DNA of 64,000 nucleotides from positions 2,294,001 to 2,358,000 of the forward strand of contig CAWDEX010000001.1 of NCBI GenBank assembly GCA_963801475.1, read 5' to 3'. Made by a program: the position numbers and the translations under genes. How positions within the stretch are numbered: the first letter of the stretch is position 1; every line of letters starts with the position of its first letter. Positions 7,990 through 17,200 of this stretch are shown piece by piece. The notes beneath the pieces were generated by a model. The model worked only from the letters and a program-made list of their open reading frames with translations. It did no database searches and was not told the origin of the DNA. Source of the stretch: DAOMFB01 sp963801475 (GTDB lineage: Bacteria; Acidobacteriota; Thermoanaerobaculia; UBA5066).

Positions 7990-9024
7990 TCAGGGAATCC
8001 GAAAGACGATCTTCCCGAACCCTACCCCGCTCTCGAGGCGGTCGAAGCCGCGCTTCGCTTCCTCGAGGGGGAAGACCTCGTCCACGACCGGGTCGAGGCG
8101 GCCGGCCGCGACGTCGCGGAGCATCGCCGCGAACTCGGCGTCAGTCCCCATGGTGGAGCCGAGGATCGCGAGCTGCTTCCAGAAGATGAGGCGGATCTCC
8201 TCCTCCGGGTTCGGCCCGCTCGTGGCGCCGCAGGTGACGATCCGCCCCTTCTTCGCGGCGGCGTTGAGGGAGGCCCGCCACGTCGCCGCGCCGACCGAGT
8301 CGACGACGACGTCGACGCCGCGCTTCTTCGTGATCTCCCGGACCTTCTTCCCGACGTCCACCAGCGTGTAGTCGAGGACGACGTCGGCGCCGAGCGCCTC
8401 GGCCTTCTTCCGCTTCTCCTCCGACGAGGAGGTGACGATGACGAGGGAGGCCCCGGCGAGGCGGGCGATCTGGAGGGCGAAGGTGGAGACGCCGCCCCCG
8501 ATGCCGTGGATCAGGACCGTCTCGCCCGGGCGGAGCTGCGCGCGCGTCACGAGCATCCTCCAGGCCGTCAACGCCGCGAGCGGAAAGGCGGCCGCCTTCT
8601 CGGGAAGGAGGTTCGGCGGCGCGGGGAAGACGTTCCGTCGCGGGACGGCGATCCGTTCCGCGAAGGTGCCCAGGGTGTGCTCACCGAGGATCCGGAAGTC
8701 GACGCAGAGCGAGAGCTCCCCCGAGAGGCAGAACTCGCACCGGCCGCAGCCGAGCCCCGGCTGGAGGACGACGTGCTCGCCCGTCGCGAGGTCCGTCACG
8801 CCCGGGCCGAGCGCCTCCACGCGCCCGTACCCGTCGGCGCCTCCGACGTGCGGAAGCGACGGAGGGACGCCGGGGATGCCGTGAAGGACGAAGAGGTCGA
8901 GGCGGTTCATCGCCGCGGTTTCGAGCCGGACGACGACCTCGCCGGGGCCCGCCACCGGGTCGGGGCGGTCGCCGAACCTCAGGGCATCGCTCTTTCCGTG
9001 GTGCTCGAAGAAGACGGCTTTCAT
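7990..9024 (-). CDS. Zinc-binding alcohol dehydrogenase / quinone oxidoreductase family protein
   Basis: A 344-residue MDR-superfamily enzyme. It has a GroES-like N-terminal domain, a structural zinc lobe with Cys93, Cys96, Cys99 and Cys107, and a Rossmann fold with GIGGGVS binding NAD(P)H. The catalytic-zinc cysteine of classical alcohol dehydrogenases appears replaced by Asn (AAMNRLDL near residue 38-44), as in many quinone-reductase or crotonyl-type members, so the substrate is uncertain. The ATG at 9024 starts a typical MKAVFFEHHG and has GGAGG upstream; the longer frame to 9102 is not family sequence. Divergent from the first M14 peptidase, with 76 bases between starts. Confidence 0.92.
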   Translation of the reverse strand: MKAVFFEHHGKSDALRFGDRPDPVAGPGEVVVRLETAAMNRLDLFVLHGIPGVPPSLPHVGGADGYGRVEALGPGVTDLATGEHVVLQPGLGCGRCEFCLSGELSLCVDFRILGEHTLGTFAERIAVPRRNVFPAPPNLLPEKAAAFPLAALTAWRMLVTRAQLRPGETVLIHGIGGGVSTFALQIARLAGASLVIVTSSSEEKRKKAEALGADVVLDYTLVDVGKKVREITKKRGVDVVVDSVGAATWRASLNAAAKKGRIVTCGATSGPNPEEEIRLIFWKQLAILGSTMGTDAEFAAMLRDVAAGRLDPVVDEVFPLEEAKRGFDRLESGVGFGKIVFRIP

Positions 9025-9100
9025 GGCGGCCTCCGAAGGAGAGCCTAGCGCAGCCGGAGACGCCCCGCTCGCCGTAGACTCGACCCGAACGGAGGCTCCC

Positions 9101-11671
9101 ATGAAGCGCCCTGTCGTCCTCGTGTGCGCCCTCGCGCTCGCAGCCGTCCTCTCCCCGTACGCGTCCGGCGCCTCTGTCCCGGCGCCGTCCGATTTCCTCG
9201 GGATGAAGATCGGCGCCGACCGGACGCTGGCCGACTACCGCCAGATCGTCTCCTACCTGAAGGCCGTCGAGGCCGCCTCGCCCCGCGTGAAGCTCGAGGT
9301 CCTCGGCAAGACGACCCTCGGCGAGGAGTTCGTCCTCGCGATCGTCACCTCCGAGGAGAACATGAGGAACCTCCCCCGGATCCGGGAGATCTCCCGGAAG
9401 CTCGCCGACCCGCGGGGCCTCACCGACGCGCAGGTGGCGGCTCTCGCGAAGGAGGGAAAGGCCGTCGTCCTCGTGACCTGCAACATCCACGCGACGGAGA
9501 TCGGCGCCACGCAGATGGTCCTCGAGTGGGTCGAGGCGCTGGCCGCGGCGACGGACGCGGAGACGCTTCGCCGACTCTCGAACGTCGTCCTCCTGATCGT
9601 CCCGTCGGTGAACCCCGACGGCCAGATCATGGAGACCGACTGGTACCGGAAGCACCTCGGGACGAAGTACGAGGGGGGCCGGATGCCGTGGCTCTACCAC
9701 CCGTACGTCGGGCACGACGACAACCGCGACTGGTACATGCTCACGCAGAAGGAGACGAAGGCGCTCTCGCGCGCCGTCTACCACGAGTGGCTTCCCCAGG
9801 TCTGGCTCGACGAGCACCAGATGGGGTCGACCGGGCCGCGGATCTTCATGCCCCCCTACTCCGAGCCGGTCGACTCCGACATCCACCCCCTCGTCTGGCG
9901 GGAGGTGAACCTGATCGGCTCCGACATGGCCCTCCGCCTCGAGCAGGCGAGGAAGAGCGGCGTCATCTACGGCTACTCCTTCGACGCCTACTGGCCGGGC
10001 GGGACGAAGAACACGGCGTGGTGGAAGAACGTCTCGGGGCTCCTGACCGAGGTGGCCTCGACGCGGATGGGCACTCCGGTCTTCATCGAGCCGGGCGAGC
10101 TGGCCGGCGGACGGAAAGGCCTGATCGACTACAAGCCGCAGGTGAACTTCCCCAACCCGTGGCCCGGCGGCTGGTGGCGCCTTCGCGACATCATGGATTA
10201 CGAACGGATCGTCTCCGACGCCCTCCACGAGACGGCCGCCAGCCACCGGGAGGATTTCCTACTGGACATGGCGGCCCGGGCCCGGGCGGCCGCCGCGACC
10301 TTCCCCGGCAACGCGGCCTACGTGCTTCCCGCCGTGCAGCGCGACCCGGCCCAGGCCCGCCGCCTCGCCCGGCTGATGGCCGAGCACGCCGTCGAGGTAC
10401 GGCAGGCGGCGAGCGGCGACGTCTACATCCCGCTCGCCCAGCCGTACGGCCGGTTCGTCGCCGAGATGTTCGAGCCGCAGCGCTACCCCGAGGTGAAGCT
10501 GACGGCCGGGAAGGAGATCGTTCGGCCGTACGACGTCGCGGCGTGGACGCTGCCGTTGATGATGGGCGTCGAGGTCCGCCGGGGGCGGCTCCCGCCGGAC
10601 CTCCCGCTCTTCGATCCGGCGAGAAGCGGCAAGCCGCCCTCCGGCGCCGGGGCGATCGCTCCCGGGACTCCCGAAGGGGCGCGCGTCGTCAATGCGGCCC
10701 TCCGCTCGAAGGGGAGCGTCTCGGTCGCGCGGCAACCGGCGACTTTCGACGGGAAGAGCTGGCCGGCGGGGACCGTCTTTCTCGACGAAACCGCCTCGAA
10801 GACCGTCGGCGCCCTGGCGGCCGAGTCGGGCGTCGCGCTCTCCCCCCTCTCCAAGGGCCTTGCCGGGCTCCCGCCCGACGTCGTCGCCCTGCGGGCCCCG
10901 CGCGTCGGCCTCTACAAGCCGTGGCTGGCGTCGATGGACGAAGGGTGGACGCGCTGGGTCCTCGAGCAGTACGGCTTCGCCCCGAAGAGCCTCGACAACA
11001 GGACGATCCGGGCCGGGAAACTGAACGACGCGTTCGACGTCATCCTCCTCCCCGACATCGGGGCCGACACGATCACCAGCGGCAAGCCGAAGCGCGAAGA
11101 GGGCGACATGAAGTACTGGGTCGACCTCCCGCCGGAGTACCAGGGCGGCCTGGAAAAGGAAGGGGCGAAGGCGCTCAAGGAGTTCGTGGAGGCCGGCGGC
11201 ACGATCGTGACGCTCGCCGATTCGTCCGACTGGGTCATCTCGGAGTTCAACATCCCGGTCCGAAATGCCCTGGCGAAGGTCCGGCGCGAAGAGTTCCAGT
11301 GTCCCGGCTCGATCCTCCGCGTCGAGCGCGGCGGAGAGCACCCCGTCACCTGGGGGCTCCCGAAGGAGATGGCGGTGTTCGTCGACGGCGCGATGGCCTT
11401 CCAGACCATCCCGCCGGGCCCGGAGCTCCAGCGGTGGGATCTCGCCTCCTACCCCGCCGACGAGCGCGACGTCCTCCTCTCGGGGTGGATCGCCGGTGCG
11501 GACAAGCTCACGCGGCGTTCGGCCGCCGTGGCCACGACATTCGGGAAGGGGAAGCTCGTCCTCCTCGGCTTCCGCGCCCAGTTCCGCGCCCAGACGGAGG
11601 CCACCTACCCTTTCCTCTTCAACGCGCTCTTCTGGTCGACGGACGCCGGCCCGCTCCCCGGGCACGAGTGA
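9101..11671 (+). CDS. Secreted M14-family zinc metallopeptidase, copy 1
   Basis: An 856-residue exported peptidase: signal peptide (first 24 residues, ending YASGAS), then the zinc carboxypeptidase fold. Zinc ligands are His130 and Glu133 (NIHATEIG) and His239 (DEHQMG); the NRDW motif (208-211) binds substrate carboxylate in the family; Glu317 (LLTEVAST) is the likely general base. The C-terminal about 450 residues contain a Rossmann-like, glutamine-amidotransferase-like segment (VDLPPEYQGGLEKEGAKAL, then GKGKLVLLGFRAQFRAQ), seen in large acidobacterial M14 proteins. Probably feeds on extracellular peptides. Start ATG has GGAGG 6 bases upstream; the frame extends to 9023 without meaning. It is followed after 13 bases by a close paralogue. 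Confidence 0.92.
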   Translation: MKRPVVLVCALALAAVLSPYASGASVPAPSDFLGMKIGADRTLADYRQIVSYLKAVEAASPRVKLEVLGKTTLGEEFVLAIVTSEENMRNLPRIREISRKLADPRGLTDAQVAALAKEGKAVVLVTCNIHATEIGATQMVLEWVEALAAATDAETLRRLSNVVLLIVPSVNPDGQIMETDWYRKHLGTKYEGGRMPWLYHPYVGHDDNRDWYMLTQKETKALSRAVYHEWLPQVWLDEHQMGSTGPRIFMPPYSEPVDSDIHPLVWREVNLIGSDMALRLEQARKSGVIYGYSFDAYWPGGTKNTAWWKNVSGLLTEVASTRMGTPVFIEPGELAGGRKGLIDYKPQVNFPNPWPGGWWRLRDIMDYERIVSDALHETAASHREDFLLDMAARARAAAATFPGNAAYVLPAVQRDPAQARRLARLMAEHAVEVRQAASGDVYIPLAQPYGRFVAEMFEPQRYPEVKLTAGKEIVRPYDVAAWTLPLMMGVEVRRGRLPPDLPLFDPARSGKPPSGAGAIAPGTPEGARVVNAALRSKGSVSVARQPATFDGKSWPAGTVFLDETASKTVGALAAESGVALSPLSKGLAGLPPDVVALRAPRVGLYKPWLASMDEGWTRWVLEQYGFAPKSLDNRTIRAGKLNDAFDVILLPDIGADTITSGKPKREEGDMKYWVDLPPEYQGGLEKEGAKALKEFVEAGGTIVTLADSSDWVISEFNIPVRNALAKVRREEFQCPGSILRVERGGEHPVTWGLPKEMAVFVDGAMAFQTIPPGPELQRWDLASYPADERDVLLSGWIAGADKLTRRSAAVATTFGKGKLVLLGFRAQFRAQTEATYPFLFNALFWSTDAGPLPGHE

Positions 11672-11684
11672 GGGGCTGGAGGGA

Positions 11685-14246
11685 ATGAGACGGGTCGCCC
11701 TCGCCTTCTGCCTCGTCCTCGGCCTTCCGGCCTTCGCCGCCGTCGTCCCCGCGCCGTCCGATTTCCTCGGGATGAAGATCGGCGCCGACCGGACGCTGGC
11801 CGACTACCGCCAGATCGTCTCCTACCTGAGGGCCGTCGAGGCCGCCTCGCCCCGGGTGAAGCTCGAAGTCCTCGGCCGGACGACCCTCGGTGAGGAGTTC
11901 GTCATGGCCGTCGTCTCCTCCGAGGAGAATCTCGAGAACCTCCCGCGGATCCGCGAGATCGCGAAGGATCTCGCCGACCCGCGGGGCCTGAGCAACGCCC
12001 GGGTGACCGCCCTCGCGAAGGAGGGAAAGGCCGTCGTCCTCGTGACGGGCACGATCCACTCGACCGAGATCGGGGCGAGCCAGATGGCGATGGAGTGGAT
12101 CCATGCCCTCGCGACGGCGACCGACCCGGCGACCCGACAGCGCCTCTCGAACGTCGTCCTGCTGATCGTCCCGTCGATCAACCCCGACGGCCTGGCCCTG
12201 GAGACGGCGTGGTACCGGAAGTGGCTCGGGTCGCCGTTCGAGGGGGGCCGGATGCCATGGCTCTACCACCCCTACGTCGGGCACGACAACAACCGGGACT
12301 GGTTCATGCTGACCCAGCAGGAGACGAAGGCGCTCTCGCGGGCCGTCTCCCGCGAATGGCTGCCGCAGGTCTGGCTCGACGAGCACCAGATGGGTCCGAC
12401 CGGGCCCCGGATCTTCACGCCCCCCTACGCGAGCCCGATCGATCCCGAGATCAGCCCGCTCGTCTGGCGCGAGATCAACCTCATCGGCTCCACGATGTCC
12501 CTCCGCCTCGAGCAGGCGAAGAAGCCCGGCGTGATCTACGGCTACTCCTTCGACGCCTACTGCCCCGGGATGACGGAGAGCACGGCCTGGTACAAGAACA
12601 TCTCGGGCCTTCTGACCGAGGTCGCCTCGGCGCGGCTCGCGACGCCGGTCTACGTCGAGTCCGGCGAACTGTCGGGAGGCGGGACGGGGCTCGTCGACTA
12701 CCGGGCGCAGGCGAACTTCCCCAACCCGTGGCCCGGCGGCTGGTGGCGGCTTCGCGACATCATGGATTACGAACGGATCGTCTCGGACGCGCTCCTCGAG
12801 GCCTGCGCGGACCACCGGGAGGACCTGCTTCGGGACATGGCCGCCCGGGCCCGGGCGGCCGCCGCGTCCTTCCCCCCGGACGCGGCCTGGCTCCTTCCGG
12901 CGGCACAGCGCGATCCGGCCCAGGCGCGCCGCCTCGCCGACCTCCTGGTCGAGCACGGCGTCGAGGTGCGGCAGGCCGCGAGCGGAGACGTCTACATTCC
13001 GCTCGCGCAGCCCTACGGGAAGTTCGTCGCGTCGCTCCTCGAGACCCAGCGCTACCCCGAGGTGAAGCTGGTCCCCGGGAAGGAGATCGTGAGGCCGTAC
13101 GACGTCACCGCCTGGACGCTCCCGCTCCTGATGGGCGTCGAGGCGAGACGGGCGACCCTCCCGCCGGGCCTGCCGATCCGGGAGAGCGGGACGGCCGTGA
13201 GGGCTCCGGTCGGCCCGTTGGCCGTGACCCCCGGAACCGCCGAAGGCGCCCGGCTGGTCAACGCCGCGCTCCGGTCCGGTGGCGGCGTCGGCGTCGCCCG
13301 GAAGACCGTCTCCTTCGACGGCAGGGACTGGCCGGCCGGAACCGTCTTCCTCGACGAGAGGGCGTCGAAGGCCGCCGCGACGGTGGCGAAGGCGGGCGTC
13401 CCCCTCTTCGCCCTTTCGAGGACTCCTCCCGGAAGCTCTCCCGACGTCGTCCCGGCGCACGCGCCCCGCGTCGGCCTCTACAAGCCGTGGGCCGCCTCGA
13501 CGGACGAAGGGTGGACGCGCTGGGTCCTCGAGCAGTACGGCTTCGCCCCGAAGAGCCTCGACAACAGGTCGATCCGGGCCGGGAAGCTGACCGAGGCCTT
13601 CGACGTGATCGTCCTGCCGAGCCTCCCGGCCGAGCGGCTCTCCACGGGAAAGCCGAAGCGCGAGGAGGGAGATCTCAAGTACTTCGTCGAGCTCCCCCCG
13701 GACTACCAGGGCGGGCTCGAAAAGGAAGGCGCCAAGGCGCTCAAGGAGTTCGTTGAGGGCGGCGGGACGCTCGTGGCGCTCGCCGAATCCTCCGACTGGG
13801 TCATCGCGGAGTTCAACATACCGGTCCGAAATGTCCTCGCGAAGGCGAAGAAGGACGAGTTCCTCTGCCCCGGCTCGCTTCTGCGGGCCGTGCGGGGCGA
13901 GGAACACCCCGTCACCCGGGGCCTTCCGAAGGAGATGGCCCTCTTCGTCGACGGCGCGATGGCCTTCCAGACCGTCCCGCCGGGCCCGGAGCTCCGGCGG
14001 TGGGACCTCGCGGCCTATCCCGACGACCCGCGCGACGTCCTGCTCTCCGGATGGATCCACGGAGCGGACCGGCTGACGCGGCGCTCGGCCGCCGTGGCCA
14101 CGACCTTCGGGAAGGGGAAGCTCGTCCTCCTCGGCTTCCGCGCCCAGTTCCGCGCCCAGGCCGAAGCCACCTTCCCGTTCCTCTTCAACGCCCTCTGGTG
14201 GTCCGTGGACGATGGCCCGCTTCCCGACCACGCGGGAACGCCGTGA
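11685..14246 (+). CDS. Secreted M14-family zinc metallopeptidase, copy 2
   Basis: An 853-residue paralogue of the preceding gene, collinear over its whole length. Signal peptide MRRVALAFCLVLGLPAFA; zinc ligands His125 and Glu128 (TIHSTEIG), a later DEHQMG, and the LLTEVAS glutamate are kept, so it should be active. DNA identity with copy 1 is patchy: a 79-base stretch (11751-11829 versus 9182-9260) is identical, while the middle of the C-terminal region has diverged. The substrate pocket differs in places (for instance YCPGMTES against YWPGGTKN). The two genes are probably co-transcribed. It is convergent with the macroglobulin gene, 10 bases away. Confidence 0.92.
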   Translation: MRRVALAFCLVLGLPAFAAVVPAPSDFLGMKIGADRTLADYRQIVSYLRAVEAASPRVKLEVLGRTTLGEEFVMAVVSSEENLENLPRIREIAKDLADPRGLSNARVTALAKEGKAVVLVTGTIHSTEIGASQMAMEWIHALATATDPATRQRLSNVVLLIVPSINPDGLALETAWYRKWLGSPFEGGRMPWLYHPYVGHDNNRDWFMLTQQETKALSRAVSREWLPQVWLDEHQMGPTGPRIFTPPYASPIDPEISPLVWREINLIGSTMSLRLEQAKKPGVIYGYSFDAYCPGMTESTAWYKNISGLLTEVASARLATPVYVESGELSGGGTGLVDYRAQANFPNPWPGGWWRLRDIMDYERIVSDALLEACADHREDLLRDMAARARAAAASFPPDAAWLLPAAQRDPAQARRLADLLVEHGVEVRQAASGDVYIPLAQPYGKFVASLLETQRYPEVKLVPGKEIVRPYDVTAWTLPLLMGVEARRATLPPGLPIRESGTAVRAPVGPLAVTPGTAEGARLVNAALRSGGGVGVARKTVSFDGRDWPAGTVFLDERASKAAATVAKAGVPLFALSRTPPGSSPDVVPAHAPRVGLYKPWAASTDEGWTRWVLEQYGFAPKSLDNRSIRAGKLTEAFDVIVLPSLPAERLSTGKPKREEGDLKYFVELPPDYQGGLEKEGAKALKEFVEGGGTLVALAESSDWVIAEFNIPVRNVLAKAKKDEFLCPGSLLRAVRGEEHPVTRGLPKEMALFVDGAMAFQTVPPGPELRRWDLAAYPDDPRDVLLSGWIHGADRLTRRSAAVATTFGKGKLVLLGFRAQFRAQAEATFPFLFNALWWSVDDGPLPDHAGTP

Positions 14247-14256
14247 CGGGACCCGG

Positions 14257-17200
14257 CTATTTCTCCGAGACCGCCAGGACGGCCCCCGCCGAAAAGGCGT
14301 TGAACTCCGGCGCGTACATCGACTGAACCGTGGCGGGTCCGACCCGGAAGCGTCCGCCCATCGCGGCGCGGACGCGGTACCTGAACGTGTACTCGCCCGC
14401 CGGGAGCCGCTCGAAGAAAAAGTTCGTGGCGCTGTCGCGGACCTCCTCGTAGTACGGCAGTCCGAGGTCCCACTTCCAGCGCGAGGCCGTGGAGACCGGC
14501 TCGAAACCGGCGCCGCGCGGGTCCCGCAGGTGGACGTATTCGGCCTCGTGCTTCGTCCGGAGGGAGATCTGCACCTCGAGCTCGTCGCCGGGGCGGAGAA
14601 TTGCCCCCTCGCCGGCCGGCTTCAGGACCCACTCGCGCCCCGTGTTCTCCCGGAGGAAGTACCGGCGCGAGACCCGGAAGAAGTCCCCGCGGTCCTCCGC
14701 GGGGAGCTTCTCGGTCGAGTAGTGCCACGCGGCGGAAGCGAAGAGGAATCCCTTCCCCTCCTTCTCGACGACCACCGTCGACGTCGTCTTCGGGTCGACC
14801 TGGTCCCCCGGGATCACGATGCGGTTCTTCTCGCCGGTGTACCGGTCCGGCGCGAAGGTGAAGGTCACCTTCCGGTTTCCGACGGTGACCGTCGCGTCCT
14901 CCGCGATCCCGAGGGCCCCCGTCCTCTTCAGGTAGTGGACGAGCGCGTAGATCACCTCGGCCGTCGCGCGCGTGGACTTCCACTGGTTCAGCTTCTTGTT
15001 GAGGAGGAGCCACTGAACGAGACCGTCGGCGCGCGGGTCGGACGGCGAGAGCTCCATCAGCGTCCGGAGCGCGAAGGCCTGCGTCTCGATCGTGTCGTTG
15101 TACCAGAGCCAGGAGCGCTCCTCCGGGGCCCAGAAGGTTCCCTGCTCCTCGTTGGTCTTCGCCGAGTCCATCACCGAGCCCCAGACGAGGCTCGCGTCCT
15201 TCGGGCGGTTCATCCGCGAGAGCGTCAGGGCGAGGTATCCCTTGAGAAACGGCGCGTGCTTCCGCCAGTTCCGGAACGAGAAGTCGAGCATCTCCTTCCG
15301 CTCGGCCTGGGTGAAGGCGCTCGCCGACCACGACGGATCGGGGAAGCAGGTGCCGACGTAGTTCAGGAACGTGATCCACTCCCAGCAGCCCCCCTTCGCC
15401 ATGCAGGACGTCCATTCGGAACGGTAGTGGGCGGCGACGTACCCCCACGCCCGCTGGACGACGTCCTTCGGCACCTCGACGCCGAACTCGGTCGCGCGGG
15501 CGAAGCCGTGGAGGATGTAGAGGGTCATGTAGGGCGACGGAGGGCCGCCCGGGAACCAGGGAAAGCCTCCGACGGAGGTCTGCGCCTTGCGGAGCTTCGC
15601 GAGGGCCGCGTCGCGGTCGGCGGCCGCGATCCGGGGGTCGAGGACGTTGACGAGGCCGTGCCCTGCGTCCGCACCTCCCCGCGCGGCCTCGAGCCAGGGC
15701 ATCTCCTCGAGGGCCATCTTCCGGTTCGGGTCGGCCGCGTCCCACGTCTCGAGGGGCGTCGCGCGCTTCGAAAATTCCGCCGCCATCTTCGCGACGGCGG
15801 GATAGTCGCGGTAGAGCGAGGAGACGATCCCGGTCGAGACGAAGCGGTTCAGCGTCTGCTCGGTGCACTCGTAAGGGAAATTGACGAGATAGGGAAGCGC
15901 CTTCAGGACCGTAAAGAAGAGCTGCGCGTCCACCGTCACGACCATCTGCTCGTGCACGAGCGTCGGGTCGGGGCTTGTCGCGAGGGCCGCAAGGTCCGCG
16001 AACCGGAGCGTCTTTTCGTCCCGGTCCTTCAGGGTGACGAAGCGCGACTCGACGAGGTGCATCCGCCCCGGGAGGACCGGGAGCGGGCGGAGCTCGCCGT
16101 CCGAGAGGTCGCCGGCGGCCGCCACGACCTTGAAGGCGACGGTCTTCACGCCGGCGGGGGCCTTCAGGCGAAAGGTCCGGCTCGTACCGGCCCCCGGCTT
16201 CACGGTAAAGGCCTGCGTGGCCGCTTCGGCCGTGAGACCGAAATCGGGGAGAAGGCTGCGGTTCGTTTCGGGGTCGAGGATCTCGAGCGTCAGTCGTCCC
16301 GACAGCTCCTTCTCCCCCGCGTCGTTCACCACGACCTTGAGGTCGGCCGCATCCCCTTCCCGGAGGAAGCGCGGTACGTACGGACGGACCATCAGCTCCT
16401 TCACGCTCCGCGTCTCGCGCTTCACCGAGCCCCCCCGGAGGTCGCGCGTGACCGCGTGGACCCAGACGTTCCACGAGGTGACGGAGTCGGGGACGGTGAA
16501 TTCGATCGTCGCCGAGCCGTCGGACCCCGTCAGGAGCTGCGGCCGGAAGAACGCCGTCTCCGAGAAGTCGCTCCGGAGAGTCGGCGAAGCCGGCTCGGCG
16601 CCGACTGCCACTCCGCCCCGCTCGTCTTTGTCTCTCTTTCCAAGAGAATCTTCCGCTTTCCCCTCTTCGGCCATCAGGCTCGCCGGCGCGTTGGCCGCAC
16701 CGTCGGCCCTCGCCGCCTTCATTGCCATCGGAGCCGACGGCAGGGGGACTCCCCCCGCGAATCCGCGCCGCCCCGGCCCGCCGATCCCGTAGCCGCTCTC
16801 GAACTTCAGCCGGTCGGGACGCGGAGCGGACCAGGAGGGGATGCCCCCGAACCCGCCGCTCTCGACGTGAAGCGTCTGGGAGAGCCCGAGCGTGGCGCGC
16901 GAGAGCGCGGGACGCATCCGGGTCGGGTAGAGGGAGAGCGGCGAGGGGGGACGATGCGGCGCGAAGAGGTCGAGGCTCCGGTCGTACATGTACGCGAGAA
17001 GCTCGGCCGACTCCGTGAGCGGGTGTTCCGGCGTCGCGCCGGCCACGGTCACGCGCCACGTCTCCTTCGCGCCCGGACGGAGCCGGTCGCGGAAGGTGGC
17101 GAACGCGACCTTCAGCTCGCGGTCGTCCCACGGGACGAAGACGCTCGCCGTCTGCTGCAGGAACTGGTGGTCGCGGACAGCCGTCAGCGTCACGGCGAGC

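Noticed and set aside
9023..9100. Upstream extension of the first M14 peptidase
   Set aside because: The extension would hide the signal peptide and skip the GGAGG site placed before ATG 9101.
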